Positions 42,713 through 52,183 are shown, counted from the stretch's first letter. The stretch: 52,183 bases of DNA from Halobacteriales archaeon QS_6_71_20 (GCA_003020945.1 PXRU01000022.1:1-52183), one strand, 5' to 3'. A program made the numbers and translations. Notes: generated by a model from the letters alone, not told the origin.

Positions 42713-42970
42713 ATGCTCGAAACCGCACCCGAACTCGCCAACGTCGTACTGCAGGAAGGTAGTAGCTCCCCGGCCATCCCGTCCGCGTCCGCCGCGGCAC
42801 TGGCGGTCGGACTGGCCGCCTTCGGCGCGGGCTACGCCGAGCGCGGCATCGGCTCGGCCGCCGTCGGCGCCGTCGCCGAGGACGAGGACCTGTTCGTCAC
42901 GGGCCTGATCTTCACGGTCCTGCCCGAGACGCTGGTCATTCTCGCGCTGGTCACCATCTTCCTAGTTTAA
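42713..42970 (+). CDS. atpK: A-type ATP synthase subunit K (c, proteolipid)
   Basis: 85 residues with two transmembrane helices (about 24-46 and 60-85). The first carries the GAGYAERGIGSAAVGA loop-proximal pattern and the second the ion-binding carboxylate Glu72 in VLPETLVIL. The c subunits form the rotor ring of the ATP synthase. The N-terminal 22 residues look like a short extension (LQEGSSSPAIPS) that may be processed. ATG 42713. Confidence 0.93.
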   Translation: MLETAPELANVVLQEGSSSPAIPSASAAALAVGLAAFGAGYAERGIGSAAVGAVAEDEDLFVTGLIFTVLPETLVILALVTIFLV

Positions 42971-42991
42971 ACCGCCCCCTCCCTTTCCACC

Positions 42992-43576
42992 ATGAGTCTG
43001 GAGACAGTCGTCGAGGACATCCGAGACGAGGCCCGCGCGCGTGCGGAGGACATCCGCGAAGAGGGCGAGGAGCGCGCCGGCGAGATCGTCGCGGAGGCCG
43101 AGGAGGAGGCGGAGCGTATCGTGGAGGAACGAGAACGCGCCGTCGATCGCGAGATCGAACGGGAGCGCGAGCAGACGCTGTCGGCGGCGAAGCTGGAGGC
43201 GAAACAGCAGCGGCTGGAGGCCCGCCGCGACGTGCTCGCGGACGTCCGCGAGGGAACCGAGGCGGCGATCGCCGACCTCGAGGGCGAGCGACGCGAGGAG
43301 CTGACCCGCGTACTGTTGGACGCGGCGGCGCCGGAGTTCGCCGACGACGAGTCCGTCGCGGTGCACGGCCGCGCCGACGACGAGGCGCTGTTGACCGACG
43401 TCCTCGACGACTACGAGGGCTGGTCGTTCGCCGGCGAGCGGAACTGTCTCGGCGGCGTCGTCGTCGAGAGCGAGGAGTCGCGCGTCCGAGTGAACAACAC
43501 GTTCGACTCGGTCCTGGAGGCGGTCTGGGAGGACAACCTCAAGGAGCTGAGCGACCGACTGTTCGACGATGAGTAG
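42992..43576 (+). CDS. atpE: A-type ATP synthase subunit E
   Basis: 194 residues. The first 110 are a charged coiled coil (IRDEARARAEDIREEGEERA), the last 80 a globular domain ending GGVVVESEESRVRVNNTFDS, the conserved subunit E signature. It forms the peripheral stalk with H. It starts 21 nt after atpK and its stop overlaps the atpC start (8 nt). Confidence 0.93.
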   Translation: MSLETVVEDIRDEARARAEDIREEGEERAGEIVAEAEEEAERIVEERERAVDREIEREREQTLSAAKLEAKQQRLEARRDVLADVREGTEAAIADLEGERREELTRVLLDAAAPEFADDESVAVHGRADDEALLTDVLDDYEGWSFAGERNCLGGVVVESEESRVRVNNTFDSVLEAVWEDNLKELSDRLFDDE

Positions 43577-44621
43577 TCGCGCCGGCACGTCGAACCCGGA
43601 GTACGTCAACGCGCGCGTCCGGTCGCGCCGGGCGTCGCTGTACGAGGAAGACGACTACCGGAAGCTCGTGCGGATGAGCCCGGCGGAGATCGCCCGGTTC
43701 ATGGAGGAGTCGTCCGCCTACGAGTCGGAGATCAACGCGCTCGGCTCGCGGTTCTCGGGCGTCGACCTCATCGAGTACGCGCTGAACGCGAGCCTCGCCG
43801 AGGACTTCGAGGATATCCTCCGCTGGTGTGAGGGTGCGCTGTACGGCCACGTCGCCCGCTACCTCCGCAAGTTCGACGCGTGGAACGTGAAGACCGTACT
43901 GCGCGGGATCTACGCCGACGCCGAGCGGGAGGCCGTCGCCGACGACCTCATCCGCGCCGGCGAGTTCGACGAGGGGCTGCTCGACCGACTGCTCGATTCG
44001 GGCTCCATCGAGGAGGCCGTCGAGACGCTCGACGGAACGGTGTTCGGCCGACCGCTCGCCGGCGCGCTCGACGACTACGAGTCGTCGGGCGTGCTGGTGC
44101 CGCTCGAGAACGCGGTCGACCGCGCGTACTACGAGCTGTTGCGCACCGACGACCTGACCGGGGAGGCGCTGGCCAAGTACCGCGAGTTCCTGGAGGCGGA
44201 GATCGACTTCCGGAACGCCATCAACACGCTGCGGCTGTCCCGGTCCGGGGCCGACGCCGACCCCTCGGAGTACTTCATCGAGGGCGGCGTGTTGTTCACG
44301 GCGCCGGCGCTGCGGCAGCTCGCCTCCAACACCGACGAGCTGGTCCAGCGGGTTCGCGAGTCGCGCTACGGCGACCAGCTATCGGACGCGCTGGCCGATC
44401 TTGAGGCGGCCGAGAGCCTCATCGGGTTCGAGTACGGCCTGGAGACGGCGCTGCTCGAGTACGCCGACTCGCTGGGCCGTATCCACCCGCTGTCGGTGAC
44501 GCCGGTCGTGTCGTACGTCCTCGCCAAGGAGCGCGAGGTCGACAACATCCGCGCGATCGCCCGGGGAAAGGAAGCCGGTCTCACCCCCGAGGAGATCGAG
44601 GAGGAGCTGGTCGTCGTATGA
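43569..44621 (+). CDS. atpC: A-type ATP synthase subunit C
   Basis: 350 residues, the all-helical funnel-shaped subunit C (V-type d homologue), with EYVNARVRSRRASLYEEDDY at the N-terminus and DNIRAIARGKEAGLTPEEIE at the C-terminus. It links the central stalk to the c ring. It overlaps atpE and its TGA overlaps the atpF ATG (ATGA), so translation is coupled. Confidence 0.93.
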   Translation: MSSRAGTSNPEYVNARVRSRRASLYEEDDYRKLVRMSPAEIARFMEESSAYESEINALGSRFSGVDLIEYALNASLAEDFEDILRWCEGALYGHVARYLRKFDAWNVKTVLRGIYADAEREAVADDLIRAGEFDEGLLDRLLDSGSIEEAVETLDGTVFGRPLAGALDDYESSGVLVPLENAVDRAYYELLRTDDLTGEALAKYREFLEAEIDFRNAINTLRLSRSGADADPSEYFIEGGVLFTAPALRQLASNTDELVQRVRESRYGDQLSDALADLEAAESLIGFEYGLETALLEYADSLGRIHPLSVTPVVSYVLAKEREVDNIRAIARGKEAGLTPEEIEEELVVV

Positions 44622-44941
44622 GCCGGGAGATCGCGGTCGTCGGCAGTCCGGAGTTCACCACCGGGTTCCGGCTCGCGGGCGTCCGGAAGTGCGAGAACGT
44701 CCCCGAGGACGAGAAGGAGGAGCGACTCGACGAGGCCGTCGAGGGGACGCTCGCCGACGACGATGTCGGCATCGTGGTGATGCGCGACGAGGACCTCGAC
44801 CACCTCTCGCGGACGGTCCGTCGGGACGTGGAAGGGAGCGTCGAGCCCGTGCTGGTGACGCTCGGCGGCGGCGCCGGGAGCGGCCTGCGCGAACAGATCA
44901 AGCGAGCCATCGGGATCGACCTGATGGACGAGGACGAGTGA
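44618..44941 (+). CDS. atpF: A-type ATP synthase subunit F
   Basis: 107 residues. The small Rossmann-like subunit with [20 protein letters not shown] at the start and [13 protein letters not shown] in the middle; subunit F sits on the central stalk and regulates the rotor. It is 4-nt overlapped by atpC and followed by atpA after 4 nt. Confidence 0.93.
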   Translation: MSREIAVVGSPEFTTGFRLAGVRKCENVPEDEKEERLDEAVEGTLADDDVGIVVMRDEDLDHLSRTVRRDVEGSVEPVLVTLGGGAGSGLREQIKRAIGIDLMDEDE

Positions 44942-44945
44942 ACAC

Positions 44946-46709
44946 ATGAGTCAGGCAACCGAAAGCGAGACGACCGAAGGAACCGGACGCATCGAGAGCG
45001 TGAGCGGCCCGGTCGTGAAGGCGGTCGACCTCGACGCCCGGATGAACGACGTCGTCTACGTGGGCGACGAAGGGCTGATGGGCGAGGTCATCGAGATCGA
45101 GGGCGACGTCACGACCATTCAGGTGTACGAGGAGACCTCGGGGGTCGCCCCCCAGGAGCCCGTCGAGAACACGGGCGAGCCGCTCACCGTCGACCTGGGG
45201 CCCGGCATGCTGAACGCCATCTACGACGGCGTCCAGCGCCCGCTCGACGTGCTCGAAGAGAAGATGGGGAGCGCGTTCCTCGACCGCGGGGTCGACGCCC
45301 CCGGCATCGACCTGGAGAAAAAGTGGGAGTTCTCTCCCGAGGTCGAGGCGGGCGACACCGTCGAGGCCGGCGACGTCGTCGGCATCGTCCCCGAGACGGT
45401 CACCATCGACCACAAGGTCATGGTGCCGCCGGAGCACGAGGGCGGCGTCGTCGAGAGCGTCGAGGCGGGCGAGTTCACCGTCGAGGAGCCCGTCGTCACG
45501 CTCGAGAACGGCGAGGAGATCGCGATGCGACAGGAGTGGCCGGTTCGCGAGAAGCGGCCGACCGTCGAGAAGCGCACCCCGCGCACGCCGCTGGTGTCGG
45601 GCCAGCGCATCCTCGACGGCCTGTTCCCGATCGCGAAGGGCGGCACCGCGGCGATCCCGGGGCCGTTCGGCTCGGGGAAGACCGTCACCCAGCACAGCCT
45701 CGCCAAGTTCGCCGACGCCGACATCGTCATCTACGTCGGCTGCGGCGAGCGCGGCAACGAGATGACCGAGGTGATCGAGGACTTCCCCGAGCTGGAGGAC
45801 CCGAAGACGGGCAACTCGCTGATGGCCCGCACCTCGCTCATCGCGAACACCTCGAACATGCCCGTCGCCGCCCGCGAGTCGTGCGTGTACACCGGCATCA
45901 CCATCGCCGAGTACTACCGCGACATGGGGTACGACGTGGCGCTGATGGCCGACTCCACCTCGCGGTGGGCGGAGGCCATGCGGGAGATCTCCTCCCGGCT
46001 GGAGGAGATGCCCGGCGAGGAGGGGTACCCCGCGTACCTGGCCGCCCGCCTGGCCGAGTTCTACGAGCGCGCCGGCTACTTCGAGAACATCAACGGCACC
46101 GAGGGGTCGGTGTCGGCCATCGGCGCGGTCTCCCCGCCCGGCGGCGACTTCTCGGAGCCGGTCACCCAGAACACGCTGCGCATCGTGAAGACGTTCTGGG
46201 CGCTGGACGCCGACCTGGCGGAGCGGCGCCACTTCCCGGCGATCAACTGGAACGAGTCGTACTCGCTGTACCAGGACCAGCTCGACCCGTGGTTCCAGGA
46301 GAACGTCGCCGAGGACTGGCCCGAGCGGCGGCAGTGGGCCGTCGACACCCTCGACGAGGAGGGCGAACTGCAGGAGATCGTCCAGCTCGTCGGGAAGGAC
46401 GCTCTGCCGGAGGACCAGCAGCTCACCCTCGAGGTGGCGCGGTACCTGCGTGAGGGCTACCTCCAGCAGAACGCGTTCATCGAGGTGGACATGTACTGTC
46501 CCCCCGAGGAGACGTACGCGATCCTCTCGGCGATCCAGACGTTCAACGACGAGGCGTTCGACGCGCTCGACGCCGGCGTGCCGATCGAGGACATCATCGA
46601 CGTCGACGCGGCGCCGAAGCTCAACCGGATCGCCACCCGGGAGGACTGGGAGCCGTACGTCGAGGAGCTCGAAACGGAGATCACCGAGCAGATCCGCTCG
46701 CTTTACTGA
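44946..46709 (+). CDS. atpA: A-type ATP synthase catalytic subunit A
   Basis: 587 residues. The P-loop GPFGSGKT is at 239-246, followed by the Walker B region and the C-terminal helical domain; the non-homologous insert (about 120-190) typical of A/V-type subunits is present. It hydrolyses or makes ATP with AtpB in alternating order in the A3B3 head. ATG 44946; the stop is 3 nt before atpB. No insertion, intein or mutation of a key residue is visible. Confidence 0.97.
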   Translation: MSQATESETTEGTGRIESVSGPVVKAVDLDARMNDVVYVGDEGLMGEVIEIEGDVTTIQVYEETSGVAPQEPVENTGEPLTVDLGPGMLNAIYDGVQRPLDVLEEKMGSAFLDRGVDAPGIDLEKKWEFSPEVEAGDTVEAGDVVGIVPETVTIDHKVMVPPEHEGGVVESVEAGEFTVEEPVVTLENGEEIAMRQEWPVREKRPTVEKRTPRTPLVSGQRILDGLFPIAKGGTAAIPGPFGSGKTVTQHSLAKFADADIVIYVGCGERGNEMTEVIEDFPELEDPKTGNSLMARTSLIANTSNMPVAARESCVYTGITIAEYYRDMGYDVALMADSTSRWAEAMREISSRLEEMPGEEGYPAYLAARLAEFYERAGYFENINGTEGSVSAIGAVSPPGGDFSEPVTQNTLRIVKTFWALDADLAERRHFPAINWNESYSLYQDQLDPWFQENVAEDWPERRQWAVDTLDEEGELQEIVQLVGKDALPEDQQLTLEVARYLREGYLQQNAFIEVDMYCPPEETYAILSAIQTFNDEAFDALDAGVPIEDIIDVDAAPKLNRIATREDWEPYVEELETEITEQIRSLY

Positions 46710-46712
46710 ACC

Positions 46713-48140
46713 ATGAAAGAGTACCAGACAATCACGGAAGTCAGCGGCCCGCTGGTGTACGCCGAGGTCGACGAGCCCATCGGCTACGACGAGATCGTCG
46801 AGATCGAGACGCCGAGCGGCGACACGAAGCGCGGTCAGGTCCTCGAAAGCGAGGACGGCACCGTCGCCATTCAGGTGTTCGAGGGCACGACCGGCATCGA
46901 CCGCAACGCCTCGGTCCGCTTCCTGGGCGAGACGCTGAAGATGCCCGTCACCGAGGACCTGCTCGGTCGGGTGATGGACGGCTCCGGCAACCCGATCGAC
47001 GGCGGCCCGGAGATCGTCCCGGACGAGCGCCGCGACATCGTCGGCGCCGCGATCAACCCGTACAGCCGCGAGTACCCCGAGGAGTTCATCCAGACCGGGG
47101 TCTCGGCCATCGACGGGATGAACACGCTCGTGCGCGGGCAGAAGCTCCCGATCTTCTCGGGCTCCGGTCTCCCGCACAGCGACCTCGCGCTCCAGATCGC
47201 CCGACAGGCGACCGTCCCGGAGGAGGACGCCTCCGAGGGCGAGGACGCGGAGTTCGCGGTGATCTTCGGCGCGATGGGGATCACCCAGGAGGAGGCCAAC
47301 GAGTTCATGGAGGACTTCGAGCGCACCGGCGCGCTGGAGCGCTCGGTCGTGTTCATGAACCTCGCGGACGACCCCGCCGTCGAGCGGACGGTCACCCCGC
47401 GGCTCGCGCTCACGACCGCGGAGTACCTCGCGTTCGACAAGGGGTACCACGTGCTCGTCGTCCTGACGGACATGACGAACTACTGTGAGGCGCTGCGGGA
47501 GATCGGCGCGGCCCGCGAGGAGGTGCCCGGCCGGCGCGGTTACCCCGGGTACATGTACACCGACCTGGCGCAGCTGTACGAGCGCGCGGGTCGGCTCAAG
47601 GACCGCGGCGGCTCCGTCACGCAGATCCCGATCCTCACGATGCCGGGCGACGACGACACCCACCCGATCCCCGACCTGACGGGGTACATCACGGAGGGGC
47701 AGATCATGATGGACCGCCCGCTGCACAGCCAGGGGATCGAGCCGCCGGTGAACGTCCTCCCCAGCCTCTCGCGGCTGATGGACGACGGGATCGGCGAGGG
47801 GCTCACCCGCGCGGACCACGCCGACGTCTCCGACCAGATGTACGCGGCGTACGCGGAGGGGGAGGACCTCCGCGACCTCGTGAACATCGTCGGCCGCGAG
47901 GCGCTCTCGGAGCGCGACAACAAGTACCTCGACTTCGCCGACGCCTTCGAGGAGCGGTTCGTCCAGCAGGGGTTCGAGACCAACCGGACGATCGACGAGA
48001 CGGTCGAGCTCGGCTGGGACCTGCTGTCGACGCTCCCGAGGACGGAGCTCAACCGCGTCGACGAGGAGCTCATCGAGGAGCACTACCGCGAGGACGTCTC
48101 GGCCGGCGAGGGCGAGACCGAGGAAGTCTCCGCGGACTGA
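46713..48140 (+). CDS. atpB: A-type ATP synthase regulatory subunit B
   Basis: 475 residues. It resembles AtpA but lacks the Walker A Gly-Lys; the site is replaced by [18 protein letters not shown] (about 148-165), as expected for the non-catalytic subunit. Tail is acidic. ATG 46713 follows atpA by 3 nt. Confidence 0.97.
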   Translation: MKEYQTITEVSGPLVYAEVDEPIGYDEIVEIETPSGDTKRGQVLESEDGTVAIQVFEGTTGIDRNASVRFLGETLKMPVTEDLLGRVMDGSGNPIDGGPEIVPDERRDIVGAAINPYSREYPEEFIQTGVSAIDGMNTLVRGQKLPIFSGSGLPHSDLALQIARQATVPEEDASEGEDAEFAVIFGAMGITQEEANEFMEDFERTGALERSVVFMNLADDPAVERTVTPRLALTTAEYLAFDKGYHVLVVLTDMTNYCEALREIGAAREEVPGRRGYPGYMYTDLAQLYERAGRLKDRGGSVTQIPILTMPGDDDTHPIPDLTGYITEGQIMMDRPLHSQGIEPPVNVLPSLSRLMDDGIGEGLTRADHADVSDQMYAAYAEGEDLRDLVNIVGREALSERDNKYLDFADAFEERFVQQGFETNRTIDETVELGWDLLSTLPRTELNRVDEELIEEHYREDVSAGEGETEEVSAD

Positions 48141-48515
48141 GTTCGCTTTCCGGGTTTCTCCGTTCGATTCCGGCCTCACGGACGGCGGCACGGGGGTCGT
48201 GGCGACGGCCGCGGAAGCCCGCGGCCCCTTCCGTTTCCACCCATCGGTTGTTCAGTCCGGCGACCGATCCGGACTGCCGCTCGTCTCCGTCGTCGGCGGT
48301 CGGGGAACGTCACCCGCCGGCGGTCGCTCCGCGTCGGAACTGAACTCCCCGGCCCGCGAGTGTGCGAGGAGCGCAGCTGATTGCGCGAGCCGAGACCGCG
48401 AGGGCTTTGCGGGCCGTCACCGCCCGCTCCCCGACGTGGCTACGGCGCCCTCGGACGGTCGCGGGCGGACTAACAAGCGTTAACACCCCCGGCCGGCTAG
48501 CTCCCACCAACAGCC
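48141..48515. other. Gap between atpB and atpD
   Basis: 375 nt with no supported gene inside the atp cluster. It contains an 8-bp inverted repeat CAGTCCGG/CCGGACTG (48253-48276) that could terminate or process the upstream message, and a CGTTAAC element (48478-48484) about 35 nt before atpD that may be a separate promoter. Confidence 0.55.
48253..48276. terminator. Inverted repeat 113 nt after atpB
   Basis: 8-bp stem CAGTCCGG/CCGGACTG with an 8-nt loop. A terminator or processing hairpin is possible, although no T-run follows; a protein-binding site is the alternative. Confidence 0.3.
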
Positions 48516-49232
48516 ATGGCCGAGGACGTCAAACCGACGCGAAAGAACCTGATGGAGATCGAGGACCGCATCGACCTGTCCGAGCGGGGCCACGACACGC
48601 TCGAACAGAAGCGCGACGGGCTCATCATGGAGTTCATGGACATCCTCGACCAGGCGCAGGACGTCCGCGAGGAGCTGGAGGGCGACTACGACCTCGCCCA
48701 GGAGACGATCAACAAGGCGCGCGCGATGGAGGGGGACGTGGCCGTCCGCGGCGCCGCGGCGGCGCTGAAAGAGCACCCCGAGATCACCACCCAGTCGAAG
48801 AACATCATGGGCGTGGTCGTCCCGCAGATCGAGTCCTCGAAGGTGCGCAAGGACCTCGACGAGCGCGGCTACGGCCTGCTGGGCTCGTCGGCCCGCATCG
48901 ACGAGGCCGCCGACGCCTACGAGGAGCTGCTGGAGTCGATCATCCTCGCAGCCGAGGTGGAGACGGCGATGAAGAAGATGCTCGAGGAGATCGAGACGAC
49001 GAAGCGGCGCGTCAACGCCCTGGAGTTCAAGCTGCTCCCCGAGCTCCACGAGAACAAGGAGTTCATCGACCAGAAGCTGGAGGAGCAGGAGCGCGAGGAG
49101 ATCTTCCGTCTCAAGAAAATCAAAGCGAAGAAGGAACGAGAGGAGGAGGCGGAGGCGGCCGAGGAGCGCGAGGCCGCCGCGAAAGCCGAGTCGGAGCCGC
49201 TGGAGGCCGGCGTCGCGGAAACGGACGACTGA
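48516..49232 (+). CDS. atpD: A-type ATP synthase subunit D
   Basis: 238 residues. Long antiparallel coiled coil of the central rotor shaft; [20 protein letters not shown] at the N-terminus and [20 protein letters not shown] in the C-terminal helix are family hallmarks. The C-terminal 30 residues are Glu/Ala-rich and disordered. ATG 48516. It is separated from atpB by 375 nt, unlike the tightly packed upstream genes, and probably has its own promoter. Confidence 0.95.
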   Translation: MAEDVKPTRKNLMEIEDRIDLSERGHDTLEQKRDGLIMEFMDILDQAQDVREELEGDYDLAQETINKARAMEGDVAVRGAAAALKEHPEITTQSKNIMGVVVPQIESSKVRKDLDERGYGLLGSSARIDEAADAYEELLESIILAAEVETAMKKMLEEIETTKRRVNALEFKLLPELHENKEFIDQKLEEQEREEIFRLKKIKAKKEREEEAEAAEEREAAAKAESEPLEAGVAETDD

Positions 49233-49401
49233 GCGCCGCACCCGTCGCCTCCATCGGGACGTTCTCCCCGCCGTGTCCGTCGAGACGGTCCCCGCCGACC
49301 CTCGCCGCGCACCTCCCTGCCGAGCGTCGGCGCGGCCGCGCGGGCGCCGTCGCCCCGCCCCGAACCCCGACGTTTACCTCCCCGCGGGGTCGACCCCGAC
49401 C

Positions 49402-49776
49402 GTGACCTGTCCCGATTGCGAGAGCGACCTCGTCACGTTTCCGGTACCCGACGGGCTCCGCGAGCACGCGCCCGAGGGCGCGCCCGCGGCGAGCCTCTGT
49501 TCGACCTGTCTCGCGGTCGCGGCGGCGCCCGATCCTCGACTCGTTCCCCGAGGGCGAGGGCGGGGCGGCGCTGGCGCTGTTGCTGGGCACGCTCCCGTCG
49601 GTGGCGCTGCGGCGTGAGTCGGCCGTGACGCTGCGCGAGCGGGCCGAGCGGGAGGGCGTCGACGTGGCGCTGGCGCTCGACCGGCTCGCGGCCGCGGCCG
49701 AGACCGGCACGGTCGACCCCGCGTTCGACCTCGGACGCCGCGTCGCGCAGTTCGAGTCGCTGGCGGACGGCCGCTG
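49402..49776 (+). pseudogene. Haloarchaeal zinc-ribbon protein (DUF6276-like), broken by one apparent frameshift
   Basis: From GTG 49402 the first frame reads VTCPDCESDLVTFPVPDGLR and then ASLCSTCLAVAAAPD, a CxxC...CxxC zinc ribbon followed by the family's linker. It then leaves the family: the expected continuation, ILDSFPEGEGGAALALLLGT followed by VALRRESAVTLRERAEREGV to the end FDLGRRVAQFESLADGR, is in the next frame. One extra base or two missing bases near 49528-49536 would restore one protein of about 124 residues. I recall a haloarchaeal family DUF6276 with this layout; function unknown. It may be a sequencing error or a decayed gene. Confidence 0.7.
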
Positions 49777-49840
49777 ACCGGGCGTCTCGGGCGGCACGGA
49801 CGGCCGAGACGACCCGCAACTCGCCCCCCGACCGACCGGA

Positions 49841-51097
49841 TCAGACGCCGGTCGAGTACCGCAGGATGCCCGCGACGCCGCCGAAGGCGTCCATGAGCTG
49901 GTCGCCCTTCTCGAAGTCGGTGGAGATGAACTTCGTCTCCGTGCCGCGCTGGTCGGCGATGTTCATCAGGTGTTCGACCACGTCCTCGCGCTCGTCGACC
50001 TCGGCGGGCTCGCCACACTCCGTACACTCGTGGTCGGGGGTGTCGCGGCGGCGCTCGATGACCTCGCGCTCCTCGTGGCCGTTCGGACAGGTGTAGGCGA
50101 CGACGTCGTCGTGGAGGTCCTCCGAGAGGAGGAGGCGCTCGACCGACCCCATGACGAGGTTGCGCCGCGTCTCCTCGAAGCCGTAGGTGGCCTTGTCGCC
50201 CGCGTGGAGGTTCTCGAAGAACTCCTCCATCTGGCGTTTGTCCTTGACGACCTCCTGGTCGGCGAGCACGTCGCCGGCGGCGTCGACGAGGTCGTACAGC
50301 CCCGACTCGTCGGTGTAGGCCACGTCGAACTTGCCGAGCACGTGGTCCTGGAGCTCGTGGTGGAGGTAGTCGCCGTCGAGGAACTCGTCTTTCGTCGGCG
50401 AGGGGCCGCCGACGAGGATCCCTTCGAGGTCGTGCCGCTTGTCTACCATCATGTCGTTGGCCATCCCCGCGACCTCCTGATAGAAGTTGTCGATGGCCTC
50501 CAGGCGCAGGCGGGCGAACCGCTGTGCGGACTGTCCGCCCTTCCGTTGCTTCCCGGGGACCAGCGACGACGCCGACTTGACCGGCTCGACGCGCTTCCCC
50601 TTGAGCCAGCCGACGTTCGCCTCCCGCCGGTCGAGGACGATGAGCCCGAACAGGCCCTTGTCGGTCATCATGTCCTCGAGCGGCCGGGTGAGGAAGTCCG
50701 AATCGCAGTGGTAGCGGAACGACTGGACGGGCTCGGGCGGCGACTCCAGCACCTTCGTCACCATCTCCGTGCGGCCGCCGCCGGAGTCGACCGCCCCCGA
50801 GAAGACGACGATCCCGTTGTCCGGCGGGTAGACGTCGTAGTAGCGCAGGCGGTCCTTGATGCTCTTGAGGGCGTCCTGGACCGCCGTCCGGGTCTGCTTG
50901 GACTTGATGTTGGACGCCTCGCTGTGCTCCTGTGTCACGTGGGCGACGACGTCGGAGATCTGCCTGTCGTCGGGGATGTAGATCGTGATGAGTTGGGTGC
51001 CCGAGCCCTCGAAGTCGTCGAGCTCCTCCAGGACCTTCCGGAACTCGTACTTCTTCCGGTCCTCGCTCGGTTGCCCCTCCTGCGCGTCGCTACTCAT
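49841..51097 (-). CDS. prf1: Peptide chain release factor aRF1
   Basis: 418 residues, the normal length. Domain 1 has the stop-codon reading NIKS (63-66) and YHCDSDF (129-135, YxCxxxF) motifs; domain 2 has the peptidyl-tRNA hydrolysis motif GGQ (187-189, GKQRKGGQSAQRF). Domain 3 contains CPNGHEE and CTECG, a zinc-like site. It recognises all three stop codons and frees the nascent chain in the ribosome. ATG 51097 is chosen; a much longer open frame upstream is non-coding. An ACTTACAC element lies about 32 nt before the start. Confidence 0.97.
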   Translation of the reverse strand: MSSDAQEGQPSEDRKKYEFRKVLEELDDFEGSGTQLITIYIPDDRQISDVVAHVTQEHSEASNIKSKQTRTAVQDALKSIKDRLRYYDVYPPDNGIVVFSGAVDSGGGRTEMVTKVLESPPEPVQSFRYHCDSDFLTRPLEDMMTDKGLFGLIVLDRREANVGWLKGKRVEPVKSASSLVPGKQRKGGQSAQRFARLRLEAIDNFYQEVAGMANDMMVDKRHDLEGILVGGPSPTKDEFLDGDYLHHELQDHVLGKFDVAYTDESGLYDLVDAAGDVLADQEVVKDKRQMEEFFENLHAGDKATYGFEETRRNLVMGSVERLLLSEDLHDDVVAYTCPNGHEEREVIERRRDTPDHECTECGEPAEVDEREDVVEHLMNIADQRGTETKFISTDFEKGDQLMDAFGGVAGILRYSTGV

Positions 51098-51241
51098 TGT
51101 GGGGTAGTTCGCCCGCCGCGGTGTAAGTACCTGTTGACTACGGGGGTGTTCGCGCGGCTCGCGGCCGCGCGGGCATCCCGGCGCCGGGTCGGCCGAGCCA
51201 CCGAGAGGGGACAGCGGCCCCGGGTCACGGGGAGGACCTAC

Positions 51242-51249
51242 CTTTATGA
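51242..51249 (+). promoter_or_regulatory. TATA-like box of the ParA/MinD-type gene
   Basis: CTTTATGA centred about 29 nt upstream of ATG 51275, supporting a leaderless start. Confidence 0.55.
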
Positions 51250-51274
51250 CGGGCGGCGGCCGTAGCCACGGTAA

Positions 51275-52183
51275 ATGCCGACCATCTACGCCGTCGCGAG
51301 CGTGAAAGGGGGGGTTGGGAAGACGACGACCGCCGCCAACCTCGCGGCCACGCTCGCGGCCGCCGGACACGACACGGTCGCGGTGGACGCCGACCTGGGG
51401 GCGGCGAGCCTCGGCCCGACGCTGGGGGTCGAGCCGGGCGGGGCGACGCTCCACGACGTGCTCGCCGGCGACGCGGAGCCGGGGGCGGCGACCCGCGAGG
51501 GGCCCCACGGACTGGCCGTGCTGCCCGGCGGGTCGACGCTGGAGCAGTTCCGGAAGGCCGACCCCGAGGCGCTCGTCGGCCTGCTGGAGTCGATCACCGG
51601 CGCCGAGTACGTCGTCGTCGACACCGGCGCGGGGCTCACCCACCAGACCGCGCTCCCGCTGTCGGTCGCCGACGCCGTCCTCCTCGTGTCGACGCCGACG
51701 CGGGACGGCCTCGGCAACACCCGCAAGACGCAGGACCTGGCCGAGCGCCTCGGCGGCACCGTCGCGGGCATCGCCCTGAACCGCGCGGAGGGCGACGAGG
51801 ACACCGGCGACGTCGACGTGCCCGTGCTCGGGGCGATCCCCGACGACCCGGTCGTCGCCGACGCGCAGGCGGCCGGCCGTCCCCTGCTGGTCCACGCGCC
51901 CGACGGCGACGCCGCGGCCGCCTACCGCTCGCTGGCCTCCTCGCTGACGGGGGAGCCGGTCCGCCGGGCGCCCACGCCCGACGCGGGGGAGGCGACCCCC
52001 GACGACCCGGAGTACGGGGCCGCGGAGGCGGACGGGACGGCGGCACCACCGGTCGACGCGAACGCCGAGCCGGAGGCGGGCGGCGAGGAGGGGGCGGACG
52101 ACGGGGTGGAAGTGGGCGGCGAGACGGGGTCGGACGCCGAACCGGAGGCGGGCGACTCGACGGCGGCCGCGTCGGCGACCGGG
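51275..52183 (+). CDS. ParA/MinD-type P-loop ATPase, C-terminus cut by window end
   Basis: 303 residues are visible and the frame is still open at the window end. The deviant Walker A KGGVGKTTTAAN (11-22) is followed by DADLGAASLGPTLG (switch I/Walker A' region) and VVVDTGAGL (Walker B). This is the MinD/ParA/Mrp clade: dimerises with ATP and organises cell positioning, chemosensory arrays or plasmid/chromosome partition; haloarchaea have several paralogues. After about residue 235 it turns into a long Glu/Gly/Asp/Ala-rich tail (GEEGADDG, EPEAG repeats) without recognisable fold. The product, partner and real end cannot be given from this window. Confidence 0.88.
   Translation, partial: MPTIYAVASVKGGVGKTTTAANLAATLAAAGHDTVAVDADLGAASLGPTLGVEPGGATLHDVLAGDAEPGAATREGPHGLAVLPGGSTLEQFRKADPEALVGLLESITGAEYVVVDTGAGLTHQTALPLSVADAVLLVSTPTRDGLGNTRKTQDLAERLGGTVAGIALNRAEGDEDTGDVDVPVLGAIPDDPVVADAQAAGRPLLVHAPDGDAAAAYRSLASSLTGEPVRRAPTPDAGEATPDDPEYGAAEADGTAAPPVDANAEPEAGGEEGADDGVEVGGETGSDAEPEAGDSTAAASATG

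Noticed and set aside
44898..48191. A 1097-codon open frame on the minus strand opposite atpA and atpB
   Set aside because: It is a codon-bias shadow: in very GC-rich genes the antisense frame often lacks stops. Its translation is Val/Arg/Leu-rich with no motif, while atpA and atpB are beyond doubt.
49273..49401. Longer start for the zinc-ribbon gene
   Set aside because: Codons before GTG 49402 show no family resemblance; the CxxC motif follows the GTG directly, as expected.

Overview
This is a very GC-rich, acidic-protein-coding segment of a haloarchaeal chromosome. The organism assignment rests on several things seen together: A-type ATP synthase genes, archaeal release factor aRF1 with NIKS and GGQ motifs, archaeal class I CCA enzyme, CDP-archaeol synthase (CarS), a doublet histone, RPA-type single-strand binding protein, an intron-containing CAU tRNA, strong Asp/Glu bias, and TATA-like boxes about 25-30 nt upstream of start codons (mostly leaderless genes). 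A member of the Haloferacales (Halorubrum/Halobaculum/Haloplanus type) fits, but the genus cannot be fixed from this window.

Layout. 1-5.3 kb: a metallophosphoesterase, a PsiE-like membrane protein, a haloarchaeal hypothetical, katG, then tRNA-Met(CAT) with a 30-nt intron and tRNA-Asn. 5.4-10.6 kb: CCA-adding enzyme, then on the minus strand an RPA - histone - histone deacetylase block, and a Tat lipoprotein. 10.7-11.3 kb: tRNA-Arg(GCG) followed by an unusual array of copies of its own 3' end mixed with inverted repeats. 11.4-23.2 kb: mostly single housekeeping or conserved genes (DUF309, HPP, a frameshifted sugar epimerase, MptD, a creatininase-family amidohydrolase, a quinone-type methyltransferase, a secreted protein/pilin-like pair facing a membrane-bound winged-helix regulator, EtfBA, a CBS protein, geranylgeranyl-diphosphate synthase). 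23.2-24.4 kb: a clearly less GC-rich island with a solitary TrkA-N protein and a hairpin-rich tail. 24.4-28.0 kb: 2-oxoacid:ferredoxin oxidoreductase KorAB facing a flavin reductase-like protein. 28.1-34.2 kb: phosphodiesterase-like AP-superfamily enzyme, small membrane proteins, a tandem PhoU-TrkA_C protein, DUF502 and proline dehydrogenase. 34.4-38.2 kb: carS, pyrE, an HTH-phosphoribosyltransferase and an AzgA-type purine permease. 38.3-39.7 kb: an anchored arylsulfotransferase-like beta-propeller. 40.0-49.2 kb: the complete A-type ATP synthase cluster atpHIKECFABD. 49.4-52.2 kb: a frameshifted zinc-ribbon gene, aRF1 and the start of a ParA/MinD ATPase that runs off the window.

No complete insertion sequence, phage, CRISPR array or defence system is visible. 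The most interesting signals are the tRNA-Arg 3'-end repeat array, two intergenic copies of a dispersed repeat with perfect hairpins (about 32.4 and 39.8 kb), a histone with a single lysine next to a histone deacetylase gene, a membrane-spanning transcription regulator opposite a secreted-protein operon, and two conserved genes each broken by one apparent +1 frameshift.
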